Part shown: one piece after another, positions 1-7,772 of the stretch
How the letters are laid out: each line of letters begins with the position of its first letter
Position numbering within the stretch: the first letter of the stretch is position 1
From: Saprospiraceae bacterium
GTDB taxonomy: Bacteria > Bacteroidota > Bacteroidia > Chitinophagales > Saprospiraceae
DNA length: 33,074 nucleotides
Assembly: GCA_013214355.1 (NCBI GenBank)
Contig: JABSSL010000119.1
Span: 1 to 33,074 of the forward strand
Direction of reading: 5' to 3'
The notes under the pieces: generated by a model
The model's input: only the letters and a program-made list of their open reading frames with translations
Told to the model about the DNA's origin: nothing
Databases searched by the model: none
Translations under genes and position numbers: made by a program

Positions 1-359
1 CTTTGCATTTGATACTTCAATAGTTATAGTTTAGCACATTCAATTACTTATACATCAGCCCTTTATTGATCCACAAACCCTTTTTGAGGACGCCCTATTT
101 AAATTCCGGAATCCGGATCCTGCAGAATTAATAAAAAATTGACGGAAAGCCAAATATCGGACGGTCGATCGGTGACATGAAAAAGTGGCTGGACAAATGC
201 ATTTCAAAGACTTTAATGCTTTATTTGTCCAACCACTTTTGAACCGTTCAATTATAGATTGTCTGGAAAGACTGGTGAGTGTAGACTTATCGTTTAGATC
301 TTGTTGAGCACCTTATTGGCCAAAAGATCTGCTGTAGCCATATTCCATCTCATCAAGTG
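1..359. other. Noncoding left edge
   Basis: No convincing gene was seen here. The stretch lies downstream of the minus-strand azurin gene. Its only clear structure is the long hairpin listed separately at 181-241. The rest is AT-rich without a recognisable open frame or RNA gene. Confidence 0.6.
181..241. terminator. Long near-perfect hairpin, probable bidirectional terminator
   Basis: The arms AAAAGTGG-C-TGGACAAAT and ATTTGTCCA-A-CCACTTTT pair over 17 positions with one mismatch. An inner GCATT/AATGC pairing extends the stem. A-rich and T-rich flanks on both sides fit an intrinsic terminator working in both directions. It lies about 120 bases past the azurin stop codon and could end the azurin transcript. 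A structured repeat is the alternative. Confidence 0.6.
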
Positions 360-896
360 CTATTCCACTACAAATTTCCCTTTCATAACACCGTAGTGCC
401 CTGGGAAGCTACAAAGGTAATCGTAGGTTCCTTTTTCAGGTGCAACAAATTCAATGGTTGCTTCTTCACCTCCACCTAGCATTTTGGTGCTGGCAATTAC
501 GGCATCAGTACCTTCTGGGATATAGTCATTATCTTTCGCAGCTACCGCTTCTTGTGCAAAAGTAGCCATGTTTGTTCCTTTTGCTAGCAAAACGAAGTTG
601 TGGCCCATCACGGTTTTAGCCATTGATCCTACGTGCTTTAGCGTTAATTTTACAGTAGATCCAGCCTTCACCTTCAGGTAAACTTGATCGTACTGCATCT
701 GATCGTTTCCAGTTAGCGTAATTTCAACCACTTCTCCAGTGCTAGCCGGTGCAGCCGTTTCTTTAGGTGCTTCGGTAGCAGCTTCTGTTTTAGCCTCTGA
801 TGAAGAAGTAGATTCCGCGTCACTTGAAGATTGTTCGGCACCGCCACAAGCGACGACGAAAAGAGCAATAAGGAGGAAAAAGATGGAATGTTTCAT
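360..896 (-). CDS. azu: Azurin-like blue copper lipoprotein
   Basis: Small type-1 copper protein, expected to carry electrons in the periplasm or on the cell surface. The start was set at the ATG giving MKHSIFFLLIALFVVAC, a lipoprotein signal whose cysteine is followed by GG. A Ser/Glu/Ala-rich linker separates this from the cupredoxin domain. The copper ligands of azurins are visible: a histidine in the MGHNF motif, and the Cys-His-Met cluster in LCSFPGHYGVMKGKF near the C-terminus. At 178 residues it has the normal length of an azurin with a lipoprotein linker. It lies 114 bases downstream of the DUF5916 gene on the same strand, so the two may share a transcript. The longer open frame upstream of this ATG lacks a signal peptide at its start and was not used. 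Confidence 0.92.
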   Translation of the reverse strand: MKHSIFFLLIALFVVACGGAEQSSSDAESTSSSEAKTEAATEAPKETAAPASTGEVVEITLTGNDQMQYDQVYLKVKAGSTVKLTLKHVGSMAKTVMGHNFVLLAKGTNMATFAQEAVAAKDNDYIPEGTDAVIASTKMLGGGEEATIEFVAPEKGTYDYLCSFPGHYGVMKGKFVVE

Positions 897-1010
897 TTCT
901 AATAAGTTTGTTTGCATAAAAATACTAAAGTGCAATTCATTTGTTTGTAAAAAATGCGCATAGTTCCAGCGCTGTGGTGGTAAGTAAGATGGTTGTAATT
1001 CGGCGGGCAA

Positions 1011-3221
1011 CTACAAAACTAACCAATAATTTACTTTTAGAACCATCGCTCGGTTCTTTGGCCCGAAAAATTCCACCGCATAGTTTTCCGTATAAACGAT
1101 GAATAGGTCCGACATGGGAGCGAAACGCCATTGTAAACGACTGTTAATATTGAAGTTATCTGCTTGCGTGTTGTATTGTAAAAAGGTGGTCCAGAATAAA
1201 TTGCGATGGAAGTTGATTTCAATCCGAGGACTGAAAGCCCAGATTTCCTCCTCTCCGAATTCGTCTGGAAAGCGCAGGCGATTATATTCCACTTCCAAAC
1301 TAAAGTTACCCCAGGGCTGTGCGCGATATAAGGCAAAAGCCCCAAGGCGCGTGATATTGCCACTATAAAACGTACCAGAGGAAAGAATACCTCCATATTG
1401 GAAGAACTTGCGCTCATCCGAAGAATATTCCACCCCGAAATCATTATATACATATCTGCCTGCTGCCAGCGGAACACCGTCGGTAAAAGAAAAGGGGAAG
1501 CGCAGATCCGTTTCATTGAAGTTGGCAGAGACCGAAAATTCGCTACTGTTTTTAAACTCAAATTGATACTCTAATTCATGGCTGCGTTCTACAAAATGGT
1601 ACGTATTATCCAGTGTGAGGACGTTTTCAATGCCAAAGGAATGCTGATTTAGAATTTGGGAGTTTTTCGGTACAAAAGTCCACTCCACAGGAAAAAATAG
1701 TAAACGATAACCAAGGCGAACACTGGTATCTCGAATTGCATCATAATTCTCTAAGCGATTCACGAAACCAACATCAGCGGTGTAATTTGTACCAACATTT
1801 ACCCAATCCACAGTGGTGGAAAATACCGAACCTGTGTAAGAGCCACCTACTGTCCAAAAGTTCTGTTCATCTTGGAACTCCGGTTTAAAGGCTTGGTGAT
1901 AAGTGCCCCAACCTTGCCAGGCTCCATCCAGGCTTTGATACTCGAATTCTAGTCCTGCATTGCGCCCATAATCTCCTTTCACCTGCTCGCCTTCGTCAAA
2001 ACTCTGCCGATTGGTAAAAGTCCCCTTCAAGGTAGATCGTTGAAATACCCTTTGGTTAAAAGAAAGTGCAGTGTAGTTCTGAGCGAGCTGGTCAGTAGTA
2101 GCACGCGTCTGTGCATTCAATAAGCCGATACGGGTACTCCCCGTGATGTTACCCGTCAAGCGAGCACCAAAATCAATTGGTACCGCCCTGCCGCCTTCAT
2201 CGAGTCCAATTCGTCGAGAGAAGAAGGGGCGGAGGAGCGGATTACCGAAGTTGGTAAAAATGTCGCTGTTTTCCAGGAAGAAGGTCCGACGCTCAGGCAG
2301 GAAAATACTAAAACGCGTTAAGTTCGTCACCTGTTGATCGACCTCCACTTGTGAAAAATCCGGATTGATCGTCAGGTCCAGATTCAAAGCGGGGGTCAAG
2401 GCAATCTTGGCATCCATACCCGCAGCTAGGCTATTATTCGCCGGCTCTCCCGCCTCAAAATCTTTGTTCTGCTGCACATTCACATAGGGAATAGCCGCAA
2501 TGTTGCTAGTGAGCTTTTTCGGTGCCTCATCCCAGATCATTTTTCCAGTGTACCCCAGGTCAATCACCCAAAACTGGCGCGGCACTGGCGCCCAAGTATC
2601 TAGCCGGTTATTTTTCTTATCGTTTCGGGTGAAGTTGATCCCCCAGCTGGTCTTACCTGCCTCATACCGCAAGGTTTTGAAAGGAATTGCCATTTCTACC
2701 GTCCAGCGATCCAAGTATCGTTGCACCTCTACATACCATCGATTGTCCCATTCCCGAGAGTAATTCTCCGGCCCACTACCGCCGCCCAGCAGCACCTCGG
2801 TTTGTACTCCATACGGGCTCGCCCCAAACATAAATCCGGTAGTCGCCTCATTCAAGGGGTCCAATACTACTGCCACCGCATCCCCATCCCAAAAGCCGAT
2901 ATCTCGTTTCAAAGTCGCCACCACATGATTTGTGCTATCAAAGCAAGTAGCAGCTACATACAAGAATTGATCATCATAAGTAACCCGCATCTCTGTTCGC
3001 AATCCCGCTTTGATATCATCCCGTGGCTGTTTCTGCCAGAAATCCGTGGCTACATCAGCCTTTCTCCACACCTCCTCCTCCAGTTTCCCATCCAAAATAA
3101 TGGGGCTAGAAGTCCGCTGGATACGGATCTGATGCGATTCTTGATTTGGATTATTGTTTTGGGCGTGTGCTAAGCCAGCACAGGCAAGCCAGAGCGCCAA
3201 TATCGGTAGGGCAATTTTCAT
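1011..3221 (-). CDS. DUF5916 protein with N-terminal CBM9-like domain
   Basis: Secreted or outer-membrane protein of 736 residues. The start chosen gives a clear signal peptide (MKIALPILALWLACAGLAHAQ). After the signal, roughly residues 30-230 resemble the carbohydrate-binding family 9-like domain (ILDGKLEEEVW, then WTVEMAIPFKTLR). The rest resembles the DUF5916 beta-strand-rich region, with the family phrases NPDFSQVEVDQQ and FFLENSDIF and an aromatic, strand-alternating C-terminus ending in YWLVL, as in outer-membrane barrels. Such proteins are common in Bacteroidota. Their role is not established, although sugar or polymer handling at the cell surface is often assumed. It looks like ordinary chromosomal background outside the island. 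The family assignment is from memory of motifs. Confidence 0.85.
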   Translation of the reverse strand: MKIALPILALWLACAGLAHAQNNNPNQESHQIRIQRTSSPIILDGKLEEEVWRKADVATDFWQKQPRDDIKAGLRTEMRVTYDDQFLYVAATCFDSTNHVVATLKRDIGFWDGDAVAVVLDPLNEATTGFMFGASPYGVQTEVLLGGGSGPENYSREWDNRWYVEVQRYLDRWTVEMAIPFKTLRYEAGKTSWGINFTRNDKKNNRLDTWAPVPRQFWVIDLGYTGKMIWDEAPKKLTSNIAAIPYVNVQQNKDFEAGEPANNSLAAGMDAKIALTPALNLDLTINPDFSQVEVDQQVTNLTRFSIFLPERRTFFLENSDIFTNFGNPLLRPFFSRRIGLDEGGRAVPIDFGARLTGNITGSTRIGLLNAQTRATTDQLAQNYTALSFNQRVFQRSTLKGTFTNRQSFDEGEQVKGDYGRNAGLEFEYQSLDGAWQGWGTYHQAFKPEFQDEQNFWTVGGSYTGSVFSTTVDWVNVGTNYTADVGFVNRLENYDAIRDTSVRLGYRLLFFPVEWTFVPKNSQILNQHSFGIENVLTLDNTYHFVERSHELEYQFEFKNSSEFSVSANFNETDLRFPFSFTDGVPLAAGRYVYNDFGVEYSSDERKFFQYGGILSSGTFYSGNITRLGAFALYRAQPWGNFSLEVEYNRLRFPDEFGEEEIWAFSPRIEINFHRNLFWTTFLQYNTQADNFNINSRLQWRFAPMSDLFIVYTENYAVEFFGPKNRAMVLKVNYWLVL

Positions 3222-3501
3222 GATCGAGGTGACTAGTTCAATGTTAATCGGGTGCACTAAATTCGGCTGCAAGTATAGCACTTTTTACCAAAAGAAAAAG
3301 GGTAAATATTGCCGAATCTACCACCCTCCGCCGAAGCTAACAGCTTGGAGTCTAATTGGTTCACTGTCAATGCAGAAGACACCTAAGTGCTACAGATAAA
3401 AAACATTTGAACTACCCAAATGTAGGCAAAAGGAACTATTCCCTAGCAAAGTCTGTAGTACAAGCGAAGTAAAATTTGATTTCATTTTTTCTGGCCATTA
3501 T

Positions 3502-3532
3502 TTTGTGTGCCTGCAAAAATGAAGTATTTTTG
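3502..3532 (+). promoter_or_regulatory. Bacteroidota-type promoter for the tRNA-Arg/GIY-YIG unit
   Basis: TTTG at 3502-3505 is followed by exactly 19 bases and then TATTTTTG at 3525-3532. This matches the Bacteroidota sigma-factor consensus TTTG-N19-TAnnTTTG. Transcription would begin near 3539, about 10 bases before the truncated tRNA copy. It is therefore the natural tRNA promoter, now separated from the intact tRNA by the GIY-YIG gene. No other good promoter was seen in front of the intact tRNA. Confidence 0.75.
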
Positions 3533-3549
3533 CCTCGCTTTAGTAAAAT

Positions 3550-3598
3550 GGTCCCGTAGCTCAGCTGCCTGTCTACCGACAGGTAGAGATAGAGCAAC
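3550..3598 (+). pseudogene. Truncated 5' copy of tRNA-Arg with palindrome insertion
   Basis: Positions 3550-3567 are identical to the first 18 bases of the intact tRNA-Arg at 3862, and the identity reaches five bases further upstream. Positions 3589-3598 match the next part (ATAGAGCAAC). Between them, a 21-base insert at 3568-3588 replaces a single G and contains a perfect hairpin, CCTGTC-TACC-GACAGG. Similarity stops just before the anticodon stem. The anticodon, T arm and 3' acceptor strand are absent, so it cannot be a working tRNA. Confidence 0.85.
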
Positions 3599-3629
3599 GG
3601 TCCATCCTGATCAAAAGAGATCATAAGTT

Positions 3630-3884
3630 ATGTACTACGTCTATGTTCTTAAGAGCCAACATCACTGGCGATTTTACGTCGGAATGACTAGCAATATAGC
3701 CCGTAGATTAAATGAACATAACAAGGGACGAACCAGATCAACAAAAGGATACCGTCCTTGGATTTTATTCTTTTCGGAATCCTATCCAAGTCGAGCAGAA
3801 GCGAGGAGTCGTGAGGTATATCTTAAGTCTGGTTCAGGCAAGGAATTCATAAAAGAAAAATGGTCCCGTAGCTCAGCTGGATAG
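3630..3884 (+). CDS. Small GIY-YIG nuclease ending inside the tRNA-Arg gene
   Basis: A single-domain GIY-YIG endonuclease of 84 residues. The motif is visible as YVYVLKS...FYVGMT, followed by the conserved arginine (ARRLNEHN) and a glutamate-containing helix (EARSREVYLKSGSGKEFI). This is the short UvrC/YhbQ-like type abundant in Bacteroidota. Its last residues, WSRSSAG, are encoded by the 5' end of tRNA-Arg, and its TAG stop lies in the tRNA D loop, so gene and tRNA overlap by 23 bases. A truncated copy of the same tRNA lies 312 bases upstream. The arrangement suggests a minimal element that inserts into tRNA genes and rebuilds the target, by analogy with homing endonucleases. That role is inferred, not shown. 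Confidence 0.88.
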   Translation: MYYVYVLKSQHHWRFYVGMTSNIARRLNEHNKGRTRSTKGYRPWILFFSESYPSRAEARSREVYLKSGSGKEFIKEKWSRSSAG

Positions 3885-3935
3885 AGCAACTGACTTCTAA
3901 TCAGTAGGTCACAGGTTCGAATCCTGTCGGGATCA
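3862..3935 (+). tRNA. tRNA-Arg (anticodon TCT)
   Basis: A full cloverleaf can be drawn. The acceptor GGTCCCG pairs with CGGGATC, including one G-T pair. The anticodon stem ACTGA/TCAGT closes the loop CTTCTAA, giving anticodon TCT. The T stem ACAGG/CCTGT closes TTCGAAT, and the discriminator base is A. CCA is not encoded. The 5' end overlaps the GIY-YIG gene and the 3' end is followed by a strong terminator and an integrase gene, so this tRNA is probably the insertion point of two different mobile units, one on each side. Confidence 0.95.
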
Positions 3936-3943
3936 CTAAAGGC

Positions 3944-3987
3944 AAAAGCCGTAAATCACTCAGAGAGAGTGATTTGCGGCTTTTTTT
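3944..3987 (+). terminator. Intrinsic terminator after tRNA-Arg
   Basis: AAAAGCCGTAAATCACTC at 3944-3961 pairs with GAGTGATTTGCGGCTTTT starting at 3967, leaving a five-base loop (AGAGA). One G-T pair is the only imperfection. A run of seven T follows. It ends the tRNA transcript and shields the integrase gene from read-through. Confidence 0.9.
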
Positions 3988-4024
3988 GTTTGTAAATCAG
4001 TGAGTTGTGAAGTGTTACGGCGGC

Positions 4025-4054
4025 TTTGATCTCTCCGTTTTTTTTCGTATTTTG
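4025..4054 (+). promoter_or_regulatory. Possible integrase promoter
   Basis: TTTG at 4025-4028 is followed by 19 bases and TATTTTG at 4048-4054. The spacing is exactly that of Bacteroidota promoters, but the downstream box is one T short of TAnnTTTG. It lies 60 bases before the integrase ATG. Confidence 0.45.
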
Positions 4055-4113
4055 ACATAAATCAACGCGTTTTTTCTAAGTTCTCTCTAAGTTTTTTTCA
4101 AATTTCTAAGATT

Positions 4114-5280
4114 ATGAAATTAAAGGCAATTCTCTGGAAGTACGAGCCACGGAAAGATGGTACTTGTAATATTAAGATCTATGCAAGTATTGAAGGAAAG
4201 AAGAAATACTTCAAAACGAAGCTATCTGTTTTACCGGCGGATTTTGATGAAGCTAGGGGAGAGGTGAAGCGGTCGCATCCTTCCTATAAGTTGTATAACG
4301 CTACGATTCGTAGTAAGATTCGGGAGTTGGAGGACCATCTGCTGGAAGGAGGAAGAATTCAGGATATCGGAAAGGAAAAGATAACGGAGATCATTCCGTT
4401 CTTGCAGCAGTTTATTGCGGCTACGACTGCTGGGACTACAGGAGTATCCATGACCACTATTAAGAATTACAAATCATTGCTAACTCGCTTGGAGCAATAT
4501 AGTACTACTAGAGGTGTGAAGCTGACTTTCGAAAACATTGATCTTGACTTCTATGATGACTTTAAGGCTTTCCTATTTGAAGGTGGCAAGTGTGGAATGG
4601 CAGGCTTTGGCAAGCATATCAAGATATTGAAAGCGCTCATGCGGTTGGCAATGGATAAAGGGCTGCATAATAACACCATCTTTCAGCACAAGCTATTTAA
4701 GAAGGTGACGGTCAAGACCAACAAGATTTATCTGACTAAGGAAGAAATACAGCAAATGGAGGAGTTGGACTTGTCTGATGATCCCAGTCTCGCCGCTGAG
4801 CGGGATCGATTTTTGATCAGTTACTATTTCTTGACCCGGTATAGCGATAGTGTGAAGATTCGGAAGAAAGACTTCTTTGAGAAGGGAGGTAGAACCTATT
4901 TACGATACTTCCAAGTGAAGACCGGTAAGGAATGCGTGATACCCGCTAGAGATGCAGCGCTGGCCATCCTGGAGAAACGGGATTACAATCTATCCGGAGA
5001 TACAAACCAAGAGGCCAATCGTAAGCTAAAGACGATATCAGCCATGGCCGGGATCAATACCGTGGTACAAGAGGGCGATCGTACGGGGCCTAAGTGGAAA
5101 TTTGTTACGACGCATACGGCACGGAGAAGTGCAGCTACGCACCTCGCCCTACAGGGAGTTAATTTAAAGATCATAGCTGATTTAGGGGGATGGGAGAAGG
5201 TGGAGACATTGCGGACGTATCTGCGGTCTTCAGGATTGGATAGTGCGGAGGTGGCGAAGGATTTGGCGTTTTTTAAGTAG
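4114..5280 (+). CDS. int: Tyrosine recombinase (integrase)
   Basis: Site-specific recombinase of 388 residues, of the Bacteroidota phage/ICE integrase type. The N-terminus (LWKYEPRKDGTCNIKIYA) is the Arm DNA-binding domain. A SAM-like core-binding domain follows at about 90-200. The catalytic domain shows the first arginine in SYYFLTRYSDSVKI, the HTARR box (His334, Arg337/338), a GGW motif, and the nucleophile tyrosine in RTYLRSS (Tyr369). It starts 178 bases past the 3' end of tRNA-Arg, the classic position for an enzyme that integrates into that tRNA. All catalytic residues are present, so it is probably active. No repeat of the tRNA 3' end was found further right, so the far end of the island is likely outside the window. 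Confidence 0.95.
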   Translation: MKLKAILWKYEPRKDGTCNIKIYASIEGKKKYFKTKLSVLPADFDEARGEVKRSHPSYKLYNATIRSKIRELEDHLLEGGRIQDIGKEKITEIIPFLQQFIAATTAGTTGVSMTTIKNYKSLLTRLEQYSTTRGVKLTFENIDLDFYDDFKAFLFEGGKCGMAGFGKHIKILKALMRLAMDKGLHNNTIFQHKLFKKVTVKTNKIYLTKEEIQQMEELDLSDDPSLAAERDRFLISYYFLTRYSDSVKIRKKDFFEKGGRTYLRYFQVKTGKECVIPARDAALAILEKRDYNLSGDTNQEANRKLKTISAMAGINTVVQEGDRTGPKWKFVTTHTARRSAATHLALQGVNLKIIADLGGWEKVETLRTYLRSSGLDSAEVAKDLAFFK

Positions 5281-5542
5281 ACCTAGGTAGATTGATTTAC
5301 CCCGTTAATTTTGATTGGGCCATTATGATAGCACGAACAATCTATTTGATTTTAAGAGACATGACTGCAAGCGGAAGTTTTCTGTACCTCTTGCTTCTAT
5401 ACTTATCAGGTTAAATTATCTTGTCGTGAGCAGGAAGTCACTTTTTTCATCGGGCTCAGGCTAACCTTTACTCAGGAGCCTCTTTCCATCCGATCAGTGT
5501 GATCTTTCCGAGCTTTTTTACTGGAAACTTTCCATACTAATA
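5281..5542. other. Noncoding stretch between integrase and IS remnant
   Basis: No open frame, tRNA or repeat was recognised. With the IS remnant it forms a gene-poor junction between the integrase and the DUF4407 operon. Confidence 0.5.
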
Positions 5543-5884
5543 GGCGTTGTTGCATAAAGATGCAAGAGGAGAAATAGGCCAAGGTTTGTATTTTTGAATT
5601 ACGACAAACAAACCTACAATCCTCGACCTATGGCAAAAGTAATATCAAAAGGGCCCAAAAATCAAGAGTCGGCAGAAAAAAAGCAGTACCGAGTAAAGAA
5701 CTGGAATAGCTATAACCAAGCATTAGTAGGTCGAGGTGACAGTACGCTCTGGTTCGATGAGGGTTTAGCCGACGTATGGCATCATGATGGACCAGATCAA
5801 CAAGGAGCTCAATTTGTGTACTCAGATGAATGTATCTTGGGCCAGTCAGTATCTGTTGTAAAAATAGCAATGGGCAACAGTTGA
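5543..5884 (+). mobile_element. Remnant of an IS5-family (IS903-like) insertion sequence
   Basis: The sequence GGCGTTGTTGCATAAA at 5543 resembles the terminal inverted repeat of IS903-type elements (GGCTTTGTTGnATAAA). It is followed by the N-terminal part of an IS5-type transposase. No right-hand inverted repeat and no catalytic part were found, so the element is truncated. The exact right boundary is unknown. The left-end match is from memory of the family. Confidence 0.6.
5630..5884 (+). pseudogene. Truncated IS5-family transposase, N-terminal fragment
   Basis: The fragment starts at ATG 5630 (MAKVISKGPKN) and runs 84 residues. A TTG in the same frame at 5594 is possible but less likely. 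The segment YRVKNWNSYNQALVGRGD, then WFDEGL and FVYSDECI, follows the N-terminal pattern of IS5/IS903 transposases (NWxxYNxALxxRGS...W...YSDxAI). After YSDECI the similarity fades and the frame ends. The DDE catalytic core is missing, so it cannot transpose. Confidence 0.65.
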
Positions 5885-6083
5885 GATATAGTGGAGCTAC
5901 CCCATTTATATTGATAGGGTCACAACTCGAGGTGTTAGGTGCACTAATACCACGGATTCTTCTGAAGGAGGCTTTGATTTGAGGGGTTTGGTCTTCAGAA
6001 GGTTTTATCACCTGCATTTTTGACAATACTTCCTTGTATGATTGTAGTGCGATTTTCCATCGCAGACTAAAATACCATAAAGA

Positions 6084-6731
6084 TCATTTCGCAACCAACC
6101 TGGAAATCCAGATGAAGCCGATGATACCTAGGAGTATAAGTGTAATCAAAGGGTGTACAGCATGGAAAAAGGTATAAGTAAAGATAAAAACTAGGACAAT
6201 AACGAGGAGTAGGAGAAGAAGTTCTACGGTTTCCCAAAAGTCAAGGATGGTTTTGTTCTTCTGAGTGGATTTGGGCGAGGGAGGAGCGTCTTGGTATCCA
6301 GGAAATGCTCCGTTAATTTTTTGTAGCGGGATGGATATCGGGTTGAAGGAAAATGATTTAGATTTTACAGGTAGGGTACAGAATCCTGTCAACGTACCAT
6401 TGACTTCACCGCCTTGCCCGGATACGTTACTGACTCGTGGCTGGTAGATCTTGAGATTGGCTTCTTGATAAGGTTGGTAGATTTCCGTGCTATTTTGTGG
6501 GTATATGATGACTTCGCACGAAAGCTGTACTTCCTGAAAATCCTGGAGATTAGTATCGCAAAATAAAGAAGACTTGTCGATGACCTTAGCTTGATGGAGA
6601 GCGGCTTCATATACATTGATCTGATAATCAGTTAATCTATGATTATTGGCATTTTCTATTTTACTCCCGTGGTACTTGGCATCGAGATGGCCAATCAATA
6701 GATAAGTTCGTTCACGGACAGGGCTTTTCAT
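6084..6731 (-). CDS. Unknown protein with C-terminal membrane hairpin
   Basis: 215 residues, family not recognised. The first 165 residues are soluble and beta-rich in appearance. They are followed by a short polar linker (DAPPSPKSTQKNKT) and two hydrophobic segments (about 170-191 and 193-212) that should form a membrane hairpin ending in SRLVAK. No signal peptide is seen, so the large domain should face the cytoplasm. The gene is last in the minus-strand operon; its ATG lies three bases past the stop codon of the second DUF4407 gene. The position suggests that it works with the DUF4407 proteins at the membrane. Confidence 0.75.
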   Translation of the reverse strand: MKSPVRERTYLLIGHLDAKYHGSKIENANNHRLTDYQINVYEAALHQAKVIDKSSLFCDTNLQDFQEVQLSCEVIIYPQNSTEIYQPYQEANLKIYQPRVSNVSGQGGEVNGTLTGFCTLPVKSKSFSFNPISIPLQKINGAFPGYQDAPPSPKSTQKNKTILDFWETVELLLLLLVIVLVFIFTYTFFHAVHPLITLILLGIIGFIWISRLVAK

Positions 6732-6734
6732 GCA

Positions 6735-7772
6735 TTAGAGGAATTTTGAGACCCAGTTTTGGAATTCCTTGTGGTCTCGCAAGTTATTTGGACCATCTTT
6801 AGGCTTTGTGTTGAAGGGAGGATCCGTATATCTTTCATAGTATTGTATCTCATCTCCGCCAAATTGTGTGAAGGTTAGCTGATATGATTCTTTGAAAACA
6901 TGGTATTCACTGATGATTAGGTTTTTTGCTTTCTCTTTTTCCCTTTTATAGTATTCGAGTTCCTGCACCGCTCTGATCTTGATCAAGATCGGGAAAAGAA
7001 AGATGGCTCCCAAGACAAGGGTGATCATCCATGATTCTGGGAATTTGCTGAAAAGGATCTTGAATCTATCAATTACGTGAGTTGAAGATTGGCTGAGCTC
7101 TTGGAACTCTGCTTGATATTCCTCCTTGGTAGCAGTAGACCAAGCTATGATTTCTTCTGTGGCAGAAATTAGGCTATCCAGCGAGGCAATTTTGTGCCTG
7201 ATCATTCCGATTTCGTTATCTGAAAAGGTATTATCATGTGAGTCTAAGAACTGGATCTCCCTTTGTTTCTCCGCTTCCAGTTCTTGGGTTTCATTACCGT
7301 ATCGGGATATTCTATCGTCCAGAAACTGGAGCCATTCTCCATTCATTTGCCTTTGCTTTGCTGCCACCACTGTTTCAAGTTCTTTGTCAATAGCTGTATG
7401 GAAGTATAATAGCTCACAGGGTTTGATGATAATCAGAAAGAACAGTACTAAACTGATACCTCGGAGCAGATAGGAAAAAGACGTGCCGACAGCTGTATTG
7501 CTTTTATTCGACGCTGGTAGGTCAAATGTAATGAGGAGAAGGCGATATAAATTCAAGAAGTTCCAACCTAGGAGAATTCCTAGGACAGCAGATAATCCGT
7601 AGTTCTCGGTGAGTAGGAAGCATAGATAGCCTCCTGATATAATGGCAAAGCCCGTTATTGCAAGTGTGAGCAACCCCAGCATGGCCAAGCGGCTTTTTTC
7701 CGCCAGGGAACAAGATTGTAGGATCGAAGGATCAATATTGTATAGTAGCCATAAAGGCCTCGCGCATCTCAT
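6735..7772 (-). CDS. Second DUF4407-like membrane protein, diverged paralogue
   Basis: 345 residues. The layout matches the neighbouring DUF4407 protein: a start resembling its 'D-SSILQKC' segment (here DPSILQSCSLAEKSR), two N-terminal membrane segments, a third near 110-127 (SLVLFFLIIIKPCELLYF), a long charged coiled-coil region (about 130-220), a fourth membrane segment (WMITLVLGAIFLFPILIK), then a charged tail. The FNIDRF motif of the paralogue is NLYRLL here, so the aspartate is lost. Its ATG overlaps the stop codon of the upstream paralogue by one base, so translation is likely coupled. The pair may form a hetero-oligomer (inference). Confidence 0.75.
   Translation of the reverse strand: MRCARPLWLLYNIDPSILQSCSLAEKSRLAMLGLLTLAITGFAIISGGYLCFLLTENYGLSAVLGILLGWNFLNLYRLLLITFDLPASNKSNTAVGTSFSYLLRGISLVLFFLIIIKPCELLYFHTAIDKELETVVAAKQRQMNGEWLQFLDDRISRYGNETQELEAEKQREIQFLDSHDNTFSDNEIGMIRHKIASLDSLISATEEIIAWSTATKEEYQAEFQELSQSSTHVIDRFKILFSKFPESWMITLVLGAIFLFPILIKIRAVQELEYYKREKEKAKNLIISEYHVFKESYQLTFTQFGGDEIQYYERYTDPPFNTKPKDGPNNLRDHKEFQNWVSKFL

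Noticed and set aside
3436-3624. Minus-strand open frame over the tRNA-Arg copy and promoter
   Set aside because: It is antisense to a well-defined promoter and tRNA fragment and has no recognisable pattern.
5628-6026. Minus-strand open frame of 132 residues
   Set aside because: It lies opposite the IS5-type transposase fragment, has odd composition, and shows no family pattern.
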